Shown here: positions 17,300 through 26,260 of the stretch, one piece after another
Numbering within the stretch: position 1 is the first letter of the stretch
Layout: every line of letters starts with the position of its first letter
Source of the DNA: Pseudoflavonifractor sp. Marseille-P3106
GTDB lineage: Bacteria; Bacillota; Clostridia; Oscillospirales; Oscillospiraceae
NCBI GenBank assembly: GCA_900169975.1
Contig: LT827126.1
Span: 961,723 to 1,025,722, forward strand
Length of the DNA: 64,000 nucleotides
Reading direction: 5' to 3'
The notes under the pieces: generated by a model
Told to the model about the DNA's origin: nothing
Database searches by the model: none
The model's input: the letters and a program-made list of their open reading frames with translations, nothing else
Position numbers and translations under genes: made by a program

Positions 17300-17718
17300 A
17301 CGGAAAATACGACGAGATCATGGGACTTCCTCACCACGTTTCCAAAACGCGACCACAAATGCCGATGTCAGATCGTGCAGCGCAGTTTGCGCCCTTTGCC
17401 GCCCTCACCGGCTATGATTCTGCAATCAAGGAAACCGGACGTCTGACTGACGAAAGGATTGAGCTTGATGAGGGAGCCTTGACCGCTTTGAACATGAGGT
17501 ATCAGCTTCTCATGGATGCCCTTGATGAAGAGCCGGAGGTTGAAATAACCTACTTCAAACCTGATGAGCGCAAAGCTGGCGGTGTGTATGTAACTGCAAC
17601 CGGCGCAGTCATAAAGGTTGATGACTTTGAGCGCCTGATTACCATGCAGGACGGCACGAAGATTCCGATGGATGACATCCTAAGCATTGACGGAGAGCTG
17701 TTCTTGTCCTTAGAATAA
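17296..17718 (+). CDS. YolD-like protein
   Basis: The 140-residue protein starts at a GTG overlapping the polymerase stop. It has the YolD hallmark RAAQFAPFAALTGYD near the N-terminus, then a helical middle and a beta-rich end (AVIKVDDFERLIT). YolD-like proteins are the partners of UmuC/UvrX-type polymerases. The terminator at 17,761-17,800 closes this operon. Confidence 0.9.
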   Translation: MNGKYDEIMGLPHHVSKTRPQMPMSDRAAQFAPFAALTGYDSAIKETGRLTDERIELDEGALTALNMRYQLLMDALDEEPEVEITYFKPDERKAGGVYVTATGAVIKVDDFERLITMQDGTKIPMDDILSIDGELFLSLE

Positions 17719-17760
17719 TGTCGCTTGCCATGCGACCAAATGAAGTGAATACCGAAGTAC

Positions 17761-17800
17761 AATATGACTGTAAGGTGAGACACCAAGCAGTCATATTTTT
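17761..17800 (+). terminator. Intrinsic terminator after the polymerase-YolD operon
   Basis: AATATGACTG (17,761-17,770) pairs perfectly with CAGTCATATT (17,788-17,797), followed by five T (17,796-17,800). It separates the polymerase operon from the VWA gene. Confidence 0.8.
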
Positions 17801-17820
17801 ATATACGGAGGTACAAAACA

Positions 17821-18476
17821 TGAGAAAGAACTTGACGGAGATCGTATTCATCCTTGATCGCAGCGGCTCTATGAGCGGACTGGAAACAGACACCATCGGA
17901 GGATTCAACTCCATGATTGAAAAGCAGAAAAAAGAGAATGGCGAGGCATTGATCTCTACCGTTCTCTTTGACAACGTGAGCGAGGTTATCCATGACCGTG
18001 TGCCGGTTCAGAAGGTGGAGCCGATGACCGACAGGGACTATTCCGTTCGCGGCTGCACCGCGCTTCTGGATGCTATCGGCGGAGCGATTCATCACATTGG
18101 GAATGTCCATAAGTACGCAAGAAAAGAGGATGTCCCTGAACACACACTGTTCGTCATCACAACGGATGGCATGGAGAATGCAAGCCGCCGTTATGACAGC
18201 GAGAAGGTCAAGAAGATGATTGAACGACAGAAGGAAAAGTACGGCTGGGAGTTTCTTTTCCTCGGTGCAAACATTGATGCAGTTGAGACGGCAAAGCATT
18301 TTGGAATTGGAGCAGATCGAGCGGTCAATTACCACTCTGACCGCGAGGGAACGCAACTCAACTATGAAGTTCTGAGCGAAGCGGTTTCCGCTGTCCGATG
18401 CAGCGTACCGCTGGGTACGAATTGGAAAAAACGTATTGATGAGGACTTCAATTCCAGAAAGGACGGGAAAAAATGA
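17821..18476 (+). CDS. VWA-domain protein
   Basis: The start is the ATG at 17,821 following GGAGGTACAAAAC. The 217-residue protein is a single von Willebrand A domain with a complete MIDAS: DRSGSMS (Asp13, Ser15, Ser17), a conserved Thr in RGCTALLDAIG and Asp in TTDGMEN. No signal peptide, so it is cytoplasmic. Its end overlaps the SIMPL gene by four bases, so they probably work together; the partner is unknown. Confidence 0.85.
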
Positions 18477-19132
18477 GAACAGTCACCGTAAAAGGAACAG
18501 GCAATGTTTCCGCAAGACCAGATTACATTATCCTCTCCCTGAATATTGAAGCCTTATCTGAGACCTATGACCGCGCAATGTCGGAAGCTGCCGAGAGAAT
18601 CGAAAGACTGCAAGGTGCCGCAGCCTGCGTTGGGTATCGCAAAGAAGACTTGAAAACCACGAGCTTTGATGTCCAGACAAGGTACGAGAACGTCAAGGAT
18701 CGGCAAGGAAATTACAAGCGAGAGTTTGTCGGATATGCTTGCAGCTATCGCTTGAAACTTGCATTTGACTTTGACAGCAAACAGCTTGCAAAGGTTATTT
18801 CTGCGATTGCAGACTGCGGGGCGCAACCGGAACTCAGCATTGCGTTTACTGTGAAAAACCCGGCAAGAATCAGCGAAGAGCTGCTGATCAGCGCGACGGA
18901 GAACGCCAGAGCAAAGGCGGAGATTCTTTGCAAAGCATCAGGTGGTACGCTTGGGCAGCTACTTAATATCGACTACAACTGGGGCGAACTCAATGTGTAT
19001 TCCAGAACAAGCTATGAGGTCGAAGACTGCATTCAGCCTCTCATGGCGATGAGCAAGTGCGCCTCTCCTGAGATCGAGCCGGACGATATTGATGTAACAG
19101 ACACGGTGGCTTTTACATGGGAAATCCAATGA
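18473..19132 (+). CDS. SIMPL-domain (DUF541) protein
   Basis: The 219-residue protein has the DUF541 pattern: VKGTGNVSARPDYIILSLNI at the start, YVGYRKEDLKT-like middle and an alternating strand pattern; no signal peptide is seen, unlike periplasmic family members. It is co-translated with the VWA gene. SIMPL proteins are linked to stress resistance and oligomeric ring formation in some bacteria; the role here is unknown. Copy B of the inverted repeat follows 22 bases after its stop. Confidence 0.8.
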   Translation: MRTVTVKGTGNVSARPDYIILSLNIEALSETYDRAMSEAAERIERLQGAAACVGYRKEDLKTTSFDVQTRYENVKDRQGNYKREFVGYACSYRLKLAFDFDSKQLAKVISAIADCGAQPELSIAFTVKNPARISEELLISATENARAKAEILCKASGGTLGQLLNIDYNWGELNVYSRTSYEVEDCIQPLMAMSKCASPEIEPDDIDVTDTVAFTWEIQ

Positions 19133-19154
19133 TTTTTTGACTTTTTTGAAATCC

Positions 19155-19196
19155 GGTACTCAACAAACGCTCTTTTTGTGTCCGTTGTAAAGTGAA
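19155..19196 (+). repeat. Copy B of the 42-bp inverted repeat (partner at 6,481-6,522)
   Basis: Reads GGTACTCAACAAACG, a nine-base variable part, and TGTCCGTTGTAAAGTGAA. It is inverted relative to copy A and lies directly upstream of the candidate oriT. In both copies the same two reading frames stay open, which suggests that the repeat was the 3' end of a coding gene, probably a sigma-like gene such as the one at 6,525. Confidence 0.85.
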
Positions 19197-19340
19197 GGGA
19201 CATTTCACGGAGGAATCTTCGGGAAATACGATTTTGGGAGATTAGCAAGCAAATCCGGTGAGTACCCACCGGAGGAAAATCAGTTAAGGAGACCCTGCCC
19301 TTAACATCAGATTTTTGCTTGTTGGGATAGTCCCAAACCC
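19197..19340 (+). other. Candidate origin of transfer (oriT) of the ICE
   Basis: Three hairpins lie in series directly before mobC: TCCGGTG/CACCGGA (19,254-19,273), GTTAAGG/CCTTAAC (19,283-19,305) and TTGGGA/TCCCAA (19,322-19,336). There is no gene here. Inverted repeats immediately upstream of a relaxosome accessory gene and relaxase are the usual form of oriT. The nick site cannot be placed from sequence alone. Confidence 0.65.
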
Positions 19341-19368
19341 TTCTAATCTTTACGACGGAGGGCGCAGC

Positions 19369-19698
19369 ATGGTACGAAGAACACGAGACATTCAGAAGAA
19401 GATTTGGCTGACACCACAGGAAGAACGAACGATTGCAAAGAAGATGGAAATGATCGGCACGGAGAACTTCGGTGCGTATGCGAGGAAGATGCTGATCGAC
19501 GGTTACATCATCGTTGTAGACTACACGGAGCAGAAAAAGCTCGCCGCCGAAATCAACAAGATCGGCGTGAACATCAATACCGTCTGCCGCAGAATCAACT
19601 CGACGGGACGATTCTATCAGGACGATATTGACGAGCTGAAAGAAAAGATGGACGCAGTATGGCAGTTACTAAAATCAAAGCAATCCGAGGAACTTTGA
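19369..19698 (+). CDS. mobC: MobC-family relaxosome protein
   Basis: The ATG at 19,369 follows GGAGGG. The 109-residue protein has an N-terminal ribbon-helix-helix-like part (KKIWLTPQEERTIAKKM) and the family's C-terminal helical segment INKIGVNINTVCRRINSTG. MobC proteins bind oriT and help the relaxase to open the nick region. Its end overlaps the relaxase start by 40 bases, so both are co-translated. Confidence 0.88.
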   Translation: MVRRTRDIQKKIWLTPQEERTIAKKMEMIGTENFGAYARKMLIDGYIIVVDYTEQKKLAAEINKIGVNINTVCRRINSTGRFYQDDIDELKEKMDAVWQLLKSKQSEEL

Positions 19699-21023
19699 GC
19701 AAGGCAATCGCGTACATCCTGAATCCCGAAAAGACTGATGAGAAGCTGCTGGTCTCGTCCTACGGCTGTGCCAGCGAGACCGCAGCGCGGGAATTTGAAT
19801 GGACGCGGAAAATAGCCGAGCAAAAAGGGATGAACCCGGTCAGGATCATAGCCCGTCATGTGATCCAGTCCTTTGAAATTGGAGAGGTCACACCGGAGCT
19901 TGCCCACGAGATCGGCAAGCAATTTGCGGATGAAATCCTCGGTGGAAAATACGAGTATGTGCTGACCACTCACATTGACAAGGACCATGTTCATAACCAC
20001 CTGATTTTCAATGCGGTTGACTTCGTGGACTACCACGCATACAAGAGCTACAAGCGGATTTACTATGATATGCGTGAGGTCAGCGACCGGCTCTGTAAGG
20101 AAAACGGTCTCTCTGTTATCCCTCCCTCTCAGAACAAAGGCATGAGCTACAAGGAGTACACCGAAGCCAAACGCGGCACGAGCTGGAAGCAAAAACTCAA
20201 GCAGACCATCGACCGGCTTGTCATCACAGCGAAGGACTACGATGATTTTCTGCGGCTCATGCAGGAAGCCGGTTATGAAATCAAACCCGGCAAATACATC
20301 TCCTTCCGCGCTGAAGGTCAGGAGCGGTTTACCCGTTCTAAGACCATCGGAGAGAACTACACCGAGGAACGCATCAAGGAGCGGATTGCCGGACGGACGC
20401 CCCGAAAAAGTCAGAGACAGACCACGCCGAAGGGCATCTCTCTCATCGGAGATATTCAGGAGCGAATCAGGCTTATCGACAGCAAGGGTTACGAGCATAA
20501 AGCAAAGCTCACTATCCTCAAGGAAGCGGCACGGACGCTCAACTATCTCACGGAAAACAACTTGCTCCAATACGCCGATCTTGAGAAGAAGGTCGAGGAT
20601 GTTCACAGCTCCTATGACCGTACCGGCAAGGAACTGAAAGGCGTTGAAGCACGTCTGCGGGAAGTCCAGCCGCTTATCAAAAACATCTCCAACTACCAGC
20701 GCCTCAAGCCCGTATATGACGCATTCCAGAAGGCAAAAGATAAGCCGGGTTTCAAAGCAAAGCACGAAGCCGAGCTTGTGATCTTTGAGGCAGCGAGAAG
20801 CACATTACTTGCCATGCAGGGCGATGAAAAACTGCCGAGCTTGAAGACACTGCAACCGCAACAGCAGCGACTTCTTGATGAGCAACAGCGGCTCTATGAT
20901 GAACGTGCGAAGCTCAAAAAAGAAGTAAAGCAAATAGAGACGATCAAGTCTAATGTTGATACGTTTCTCGCTCCTTCTGCTGACCATGACCGTGATCATC
21001 TGCGCAGCACACAGCGCGAATAG
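19659..21023 (+). CDS. Relaxase of the MobP/Tn1549 type
   Basis: The 454-residue protein begins MAVTKIKAIRGTLSKAI; Tyr19 in the segment AIAYILNPEK is a candidate nicking residue. Residues about 105-114 carry the metal-binding HIDKDHVHNH signature. The C-terminal half is coiled coil. It nicks oriT and leads the strand into the recipient. It lacks the basic DMEL tail seen on the IME relaxase and ends STQRE. It lies beside mobC and the candidate oriT, in Tn1549-like order. Confidence 0.92.
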   Translation: MAVTKIKAIRGTLSKAIAYILNPEKTDEKLLVSSYGCASETAAREFEWTRKIAEQKGMNPVRIIARHVIQSFEIGEVTPELAHEIGKQFADEILGGKYEYVLTTHIDKDHVHNHLIFNAVDFVDYHAYKSYKRIYYDMREVSDRLCKENGLSVIPPSQNKGMSYKEYTEAKRGTSWKQKLKQTIDRLVITAKDYDDFLRLMQEAGYEIKPGKYISFRAEGQERFTRSKTIGENYTEERIKERIAGRTPRKSQRQTTPKGISLIGDIQERIRLIDSKGYEHKAKLTILKEAARTLNYLTENNLLQYADLEKKVEDVHSSYDRTGKELKGVEARLREVQPLIKNISNYQRLKPVYDAFQKAKDKPGFKAKHEAELVIFEAARSTLLAMQGDEKLPSLKTLQPQQQRLLDEQQRLYDERAKLKKEVKQIETIKSNVDTFLAPSADHDRDHLRSTQRE

Positions 21024-21036
21024 TCCTTTCAAAAGT

Positions 21037-21066
21037 AGGGCATCTCTTGATGACCGGAGATGCCCT
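21037..21066 (+). terminator. Hairpin after the relaxase gene
   Basis: AGGGCATCTC (21,037-21,046) pairs perfectly with GAGATGCCCT (21,057-21,066) across a 10-base loop, 14 bases after the relaxase stop. A T-run is missing on the forward strand, so it is either a weak terminator or an mRNA-stabilising hairpin. Confidence 0.55.
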
Positions 21067-21126
21067 GCATCCTTGAGAGAAGGTTCGAGAAGTTGAAACT
21101 TTTTCTTTAATTTCTGCATCAACGGA

Positions 21127-21155
21127 TTGCTTTTGAGAATGAAATCCAGTATAAT
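21127..21155 (+). promoter_or_regulatory. Promoter of the type I restriction-modification operon
   Basis: TTGCTT (21,127-21,132) and TATAAT (21,150-21,155) with a 17-base spacer. It faces the small XRE gene at 21,200 and hsdR. Confidence 0.65.
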
Positions 21156-21199
21156 ATTATAAGCGATGTTGAATGCAAGCAAGCGAAAGGATGGTTGCC

Positions 21200-21415
21200 G
21201 TGCGCATAAGCTATAAGAAACTATGGATGCTTCTTCTGGAACGCGACATAAAGAGGGCTTCTCTACGACATGAGGTAGGGCTGTCTGCCGGAACATGGAC
21301 AAAACTGAATAAGGGGGAAGAAGTGTCCCTCTCTATTTTGCTGCGCATTTGTGATTACTTGAACTGTGACATCGGAGATATATGTGAGGCTGTGCGAGTG
21401 ATCAAAAACGATTGA
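21200..21415 (+). CDS. Small XRE-type regulator of the restriction-modification operon
   Basis: The 71-residue protein starts at the GTG at 21,200, nine bases after AAAGG. It is a single HTH of the Cro/HTH_26 type: LLLERDIKRASLRHEVGLSAGTW, then LSILLRICDYLNCDIGDI. It lies 22 bases before hsdR on the same strand, the position of a controller protein. It may delay restriction on entry into a new host, as controllers of type II systems do; that role is inferred. Confidence 0.75.
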   Translation: MRISYKKLWMLLLERDIKRASLRHEVGLSAGTWTKLNKGEEVSLSILLRICDYLNCDIGDICEAVRVIKND

Positions 21416-21437
21416 ATGATTACTGAGTGGAGGGCTT

Positions 21438-24400
21438 ATGACCATGACAAATAAACGAAGCCTATTCAACGAAGCCACAAGGGTACAGATGCCAGCCCTT
21501 GTCCACTTGACTCGTATAGGCTATACATACTTTGGCAAAATATCCGAGGATATGTCTGGCTCTGTATTTGATCCTGATACAAACATTCTAATTCGTATCT
21601 TCAAGGAACAGTTTGCGAAATTGAATCCAGATCACGCCGGAGAAGCAGAAGCAATGCTCAGAACAATTCGTCAGGAGTTGGATAATGACGATATTGGCGA
21701 GAGCTTTTACAAACGGCTTAAAGCTATTTCTCCGGTCAGGCTGATCGATTTTGAACACCCGGAAAACAACACCTACCACTGTACAGCCGAGTTCACATGC
21801 AAACGAGATGAAGATGAGTTCAGGCCGGATATTACCCTGTTTGTAAACGGGCTGCCTCTCGTCTTTATTGAAGTTAAAAAGCCCAATAATATTGGCGGAA
21901 TGGTTGCCGAGGCAGAGCGAATGAATAAACAACGCTTCCCCAACAAGAAGTTTCGTCGATTCATAAACATTACTCAGTTGATGCTCTTCTCAAACAACAT
22001 GGAATACGACGCAATGGGCGGCATCGTCCCCATTCAAGGGGTGTTCTATTGCACTGGCTCTAAGAGCTATTCTCCGTTTAACTGTTTTAGAGAAGAGAAT
22101 CCTTTGAATTACAGTGTTGCGCCGTACAACAGAGACTACCTATACGCGGATGTTGATCCTGAGATAGAAAAAAAGATTCTATCCGACTTCAACAACCAAG
22201 TAATACACACGAGTCCTGAGTACCAGACAAATTTGAGGGAAACTACACCAACAAATCGTGTCATCACCTCGATGTGTAGTCCTGAGAGACTTCTTTTCTT
22301 GATTAAGTATGGAATAACATATTACCATAAGACAAAAGAACGGGAAGATGGCTCTATCGAACAGATTGATCAGAAACATATCATGCGCTACCAGCAGTTC
22401 TTCGCAGCGATGATTGTTCGTCAGCGCATCTCGGAAGGTATTACTTCGGGCATCATCTGGCACACACAGGGCAGCGGCAAGACAGCATTGTCATACCACC
22501 TTTCCTATGTGCTTACTGATTATTTCTCAAGCATCAACAAAGTGACAAAGTTCTATTTTATAGTTGATCGCCTTGATTTGATGAAGCAAGCAAAAGAAGA
22601 ATTTGAGGCTCGTGGTTTGGTTGTAAAAACTGCAAATTCGCGCTCTGAACTGATGGAGCAATTCAGGACAAATCAGTCACAGGAAGGGACAACCGGAGAA
22701 CCTGAAATCACCGTTGTCAACATCCAGCGGTTTGAGGAACGACAGGATAAAGTTGTTCTCCCTGCCTATGCAACAAACCTTCAAAGAGTCTTCATCATTG
22801 ATGAAGCGCATCGTGGCTACAAGCCGGAAGGGTCATTCCTGTCCAATCTGTTTGATGCTGACCCGAACTCTATCAAAATTGCGCTAACTGGCACGCCGCT
22901 TCTAAAAAGTGAGCGTGAGTCTTGGCGTGTCTTCGGTAACTATCTTCATACCTACTATTATGACAAATCTGTTCAAGACGGATATACTCTGAAAATCATC
23001 CGTGAAGATATTGAGACATCGTACAAGGAAAAATTAGAGGAAATATACCACTCGCTCGAAAATCTCGTTCAGAAGAAAGACGTCAAAAAAGAGGACATCA
23101 TTGAACATCCGAATTATGTTAAAGAACTTCTCAGATACATCATTACCGACTTAAAACGCTTTCGTGTTATTCGCGGCGATGATACTTTGGGTGGGATGGT
23201 CATATGTGAAACCAGCGAACAGGCACGTCGGCTCTTTGCATATTTTGATGAAATACAGGAAGAACTGAATGCGGGTGCCTCAAGTCGTAGTCATTTCCGC
23301 GCTGGACTTATTTTGTATGACAGTGATGATAAGGAAACTCGTGAAAATGTCATCACCGACTTCAAAGACAATTTCAAGGTCGATATTCTCATTGTGTACA
23401 ATATGCTCCTGACTGGCTTCGATGCGCCAAGACTCAAGCGTTTGTACTTCGGGCGCAAGCTAAAGGATCATAATCTCTTACAGGCGATTACTCGCGTCAA
23501 CAGACCATACGGCAATAATCGCTACGGGTACATCATTGATTTCGCTGACATAAGGAGAAATTTTGATGAGACAAATGCCGCATACCTTGCAGAGCTGAAT
23601 AAATTCAATAATCCTGATGAGGTCGGCGTAGGCAACGAGGTCAACATTCTTGCTCAGGTCATGGAAGACCCTGCGGAGTTGATTGACCGTATGCAAAAGG
23701 CTCGTCAAGTTCTGTTCGACTACCCGCTTGATAATGCGGAAGATTTCAGCACAGAAATATCGACCATTGAGGACAAGACGATACTGCTTGAACTTAAAAA
23801 GGCATTGGTCGAAGTTCGTGACTGTTGCAACATCGTTAGAACCTTTGGCGATGATGATCTAAAAGCTGCGTTTGCAAACTTTGAGATTTCCCGCTTGAAG
23901 GATATTCTCTCAGAGGTGCAACGGCACATCAATATTATAAATCAGCGTGAGGCTTTTTCTGATGACGATGCGACCAGAATCATGGTCAACGAAGCCATGC
24001 ATGATATTACATTCAATTTCAGCAAAATTGGTGAAGAAGAATTGAAGATGGTGTCTGGCGGCGTCGAGTTGAACGAAAAGCTCCAAAGAATGGTTCGTAG
24101 GTTTTCAGAGAATATTGACCCTGAGGATCCGGAGTACATCACGCTGAGGGAAGCATTTCACGCCCGCTTCCACGAGCATGGTTTTACACCTCAGAATATG
24201 GATGAGTTCAATTCGTACTCTCGTGCTATGGATGAAATACTCCAAAAGCTCACTGAATTGCAGAAAAAGAATGCAGCTTTGATGAGGCGGTATAATGGCG
24301 ACGCCAAGTTCACAAGGGTTCATAAGCGAATCAGAGAAGAAAACGCGAAGCGGAAAAGTTCAGGGAAGCCAGTTATTCTCTCTGAGTATGATGAAAGCAT

Positions 24401-24626
24401 CGTAAGCGCACTGATGGTCATAAAAAATGATATTGACCGAAAAGTCTATGATCGCAACGATATTCTCAAGAAGGATGCTTACTTTGAGCAGACCGTTATG
24501 ACGGAGATTAAGACCGGCATGGATTCTCTGGGACTTGTCAACACCAGAGAGGACAGGGTTTTTATCCAGAGTAGGATAACTAAACAATACCTTGAGCAAT
24601 ACCGCGAAACTTACCCCGCTGCATAA
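21438..24626 (+). CDS. hsdR: Type I restriction enzyme, R subunit
   Basis: The 1062-residue protein has the N-terminal nuclease (FRPDITLFVNG...FIEVKKPN, residues about 128-147, PD-ExK type), Walker A WHTQGSGKT (about 340-348), the DEAH box IIDEAHRGY (about 452-460), and helicase motifs in the second RecA fold (TRVNRPYG). It translocates and cleaves DNA that lacks the methyl mark. The gene is intact and at full length. Followed by hsdM after 11 bases. This locus is less GC-rich than the ICE backbone. Confidence 0.95.
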   Translation: MTMTNKRSLFNEATRVQMPALVHLTRIGYTYFGKISEDMSGSVFDPDTNILIRIFKEQFAKLNPDHAGEAEAMLRTIRQELDNDDIGESFYKRLKAISPVRLIDFEHPENNTYHCTAEFTCKRDEDEFRPDITLFVNGLPLVFIEVKKPNNIGGMVAEAERMNKQRFPNKKFRRFINITQLMLFSNNMEYDAMGGIVPIQGVFYCTGSKSYSPFNCFREENPLNYSVAPYNRDYLYADVDPEIEKKILSDFNNQVIHTSPEYQTNLRETTPTNRVITSMCSPERLLFLIKYGITYYHKTKEREDGSIEQIDQKHIMRYQQFFAAMIVRQRISEGITSGIIWHTQGSGKTALSYHLSYVLTDYFSSINKVTKFYFIVDRLDLMKQAKEEFEARGLVVKTANSRSELMEQFRTNQSQEGTTGEPEITVVNIQRFEERQDKVVLPAYATNLQRVFIIDEAHRGYKPEGSFLSNLFDADPNSIKIALTGTPLLKSERESWRVFGNYLHTYYYDKSVQDGYTLKIIREDIETSYKEKLEEIYHSLENLVQKKDVKKEDIIEHPNYVKELLRYIITDLKRFRVIRGDDTLGGMVICETSEQARRLFAYFDEIQEELNAGASSRSHFRAGLILYDSDDKETRENVITDFKDNFKVDILIVYNMLLTGFDAPRLKRLYFGRKLKDHNLLQAITRVNRPYGNNRYGYIIDFADIRRNFDETNAAYLAELNKFNNPDEVGVGNEVNILAQVMEDPAELIDRMQKARQVLFDYPLDNAEDFSTEISTIEDKTILLELKKALVEVRDCCNIVRTFGDDDLKAAFANFEISRLKDILSEVQRHINIINQREAFSDDDATRIMVNEAMHDITFNFSKIGEEELKMVSGGVELNEKLQRMVRRFSENIDPEDPEYITLREAFHARFHEHGFTPQNMDEFNSYSRAMDEILQKLTELQKKNAALMRRYNGDAKFTRVHKRIREENAKRKSSGKPVILSEYDESIVSALMVIKNDIDRKVYDRNDILKKDAYFEQTVMTEIKTGMDSLGLVNTREDRVFIQSRITKQYLEQYRETYPAA

Positions 24627-24637
24627 GGAGATAAGCA

Positions 24638-26260
24638 ATGGATATAAAGACACAAACCTACCAACTGATTGATGACCTAAAGTCTGTTTGCCACAACTAC
24701 GGCATGGGCAACGACGGAAATGAATACAAGGTCATCACACAAATTTTTCTATATAAGTTCCTGAATGATAAGTTCGGTTATGAAATCAAGAAGAAGGATT
24801 CTCGTATTTCTGCTGCCGAAAAATGGGAGGTCGCATACTCGGAGTTGCCGGAAGATGATCGGCTTGATCTGCTTGACTCACTTTCTCCGGATGTACTGCG
24901 ACTGTACCCTGAACATCTGATTTCAACTCTTTGGAATCAGCAAGCAAAAGGTGATTTCGACTTGATTTTCGATAGCACAATGGTCGATATAGCCGACAAG
25001 AACATCGATATTTTTTCGACACAAACAACAAAGAATACAAAGATTCCGCTTTTTGAGAAGCTGACGAACTATGTAACGGATGATGCCCAACGAGCGCCGT
25101 TCGCAAGAGCGTTAGTTGACAAGCTTGTCAACTTTTCCTTTGAAGATGCCTTTGCAGAGAGCTACGATTTCTTTGCGGGTGTTTTTGAGTATGTCATCAA
25201 GGACTACAATACTAACGGCGGTGGCGTTTATGCGGAATACTATACCCCTCACGCAATCGCTGTAATTATGGCTCGGCTGCTTGTCGGAGATAGACAGGAT
25301 TTACACAATATTGAATGCTATGACCCTGCTGCTGGAACAGGTACGCTTCTAATGGCTCTTGGGCATCAAGTCGGTGAGGATCGCTGCACCATTTTTGCAC
25401 AGGATCGATCTCAGAAAAGTAATAAGATGCTCAAATTGAATCTAATCCTCAATGGTTTGGTATCTTCGCTCGACCATGCCATTCAGGGGGATACACTTAC
25501 CGATCCTTTCCATAGAAGCGACGATGGAAAAACTCTCCGACAGTTCGACTATGTGGTTTGTAATCCTCCGTTCAACCTTGATTTCTCTGGGACACGGGAG
25601 ACACTTGCTGCAATGCCCGCCCGATTCTGGGCGGGTATCCCGAATGTACCTAAGAAGAAAAAAGAAAGCATGTCAATCTACACATGCTTCCTCCAGCATG
25701 TTTTGAACTCAATGAAGCCGGACGGCAAAGCTGCTATTGTCCTCCCAACAGGTTTTCTTACTGCCAAGAGTAGTGTTGAGGGAAAGCTACTGAAACATAT
25801 CGTAAATAATCACCTTGTCTATGGCGTGATCAGTATGCCTTCCAATGTTTTTGCGAACACAGGAACGAACGTCTCGGTGGTGTTCTTTGACAACACCAAA
25901 TCATCTGACAAAGTTATTCTGATTGATGCCTCTAAGCTTGGCGAGGAATATCAAGAAGGAAGCAATAAAAAAGTCCGCTTGACTTCCGACGAGATTGACC
26001 TCATTGTTGATACATTCATCAACAAAAAGACAGTTGACGACTTTTCTGTTGCTGTTAGTTATGAAGACATCGAAGCAAAGAAATGTTCCCTTGCAGCGGG
26101 ACAGTATTTTGACGTGAAGATCGAATATGTTGAACTGACACAAGAAGAATTTGACAGCAAAATGGCTGAACTCACTGCAAGCCTCCAACAATTCTTTGAT
26201 GAGGGGAATGTGCTTCAAAAGGAAATCATGGAGCAACTAAAGAAGGTGAAGTATGAGTAA
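24638..26260 (+). CDS. hsdM: Type I restriction enzyme, M subunit
   Basis: The 540-residue protein has the N-terminal HsdM helical domain, SAM-binding motif DPAAGTGTLL (residues about 228-237) and the N6-adenine catalytic motif NPPF (about 307-310). With HsdS it methylates adenine in the target. The stop overlaps the start of hsdS by eight bases, so the two are co-translated. Confidence 0.95.
   Translation: MDIKTQTYQLIDDLKSVCHNYGMGNDGNEYKVITQIFLYKFLNDKFGYEIKKKDSRISAAEKWEVAYSELPEDDRLDLLDSLSPDVLRLYPEHLISTLWNQQAKGDFDLIFDSTMVDIADKNIDIFSTQTTKNTKIPLFEKLTNYVTDDAQRAPFARALVDKLVNFSFEDAFAESYDFFAGVFEYVIKDYNTNGGGVYAEYYTPHAIAVIMARLLVGDRQDLHNIECYDPAAGTGTLLMALGHQVGEDRCTIFAQDRSQKSNKMLKLNLILNGLVSSLDHAIQGDTLTDPFHRSDDGKTLRQFDYVVCNPPFNLDFSGTRETLAAMPARFWAGIPNVPKKKKESMSIYTCFLQHVLNSMKPDGKAAIVLPTGFLTAKSSVEGKLLKHIVNNHLVYGVISMPSNVFANTGTNVSVVFFDNTKSSDKVILIDASKLGEEYQEGSNKKVRLTSDEIDLIVDTFINKKTVDDFSVAVSYEDIEAKKCSLAAGQYFDVKIEYVELTQEEFDSKMAELTASLQQFFDEGNVLQKEIMEQLKKVKYE

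Noticed and set aside
19617..20765. Open frame antisense to the relaxase
   Set aside because: The relaxase carries the HxDxxHxHxH signature on the forward strand; the antisense frame is a codon shadow.
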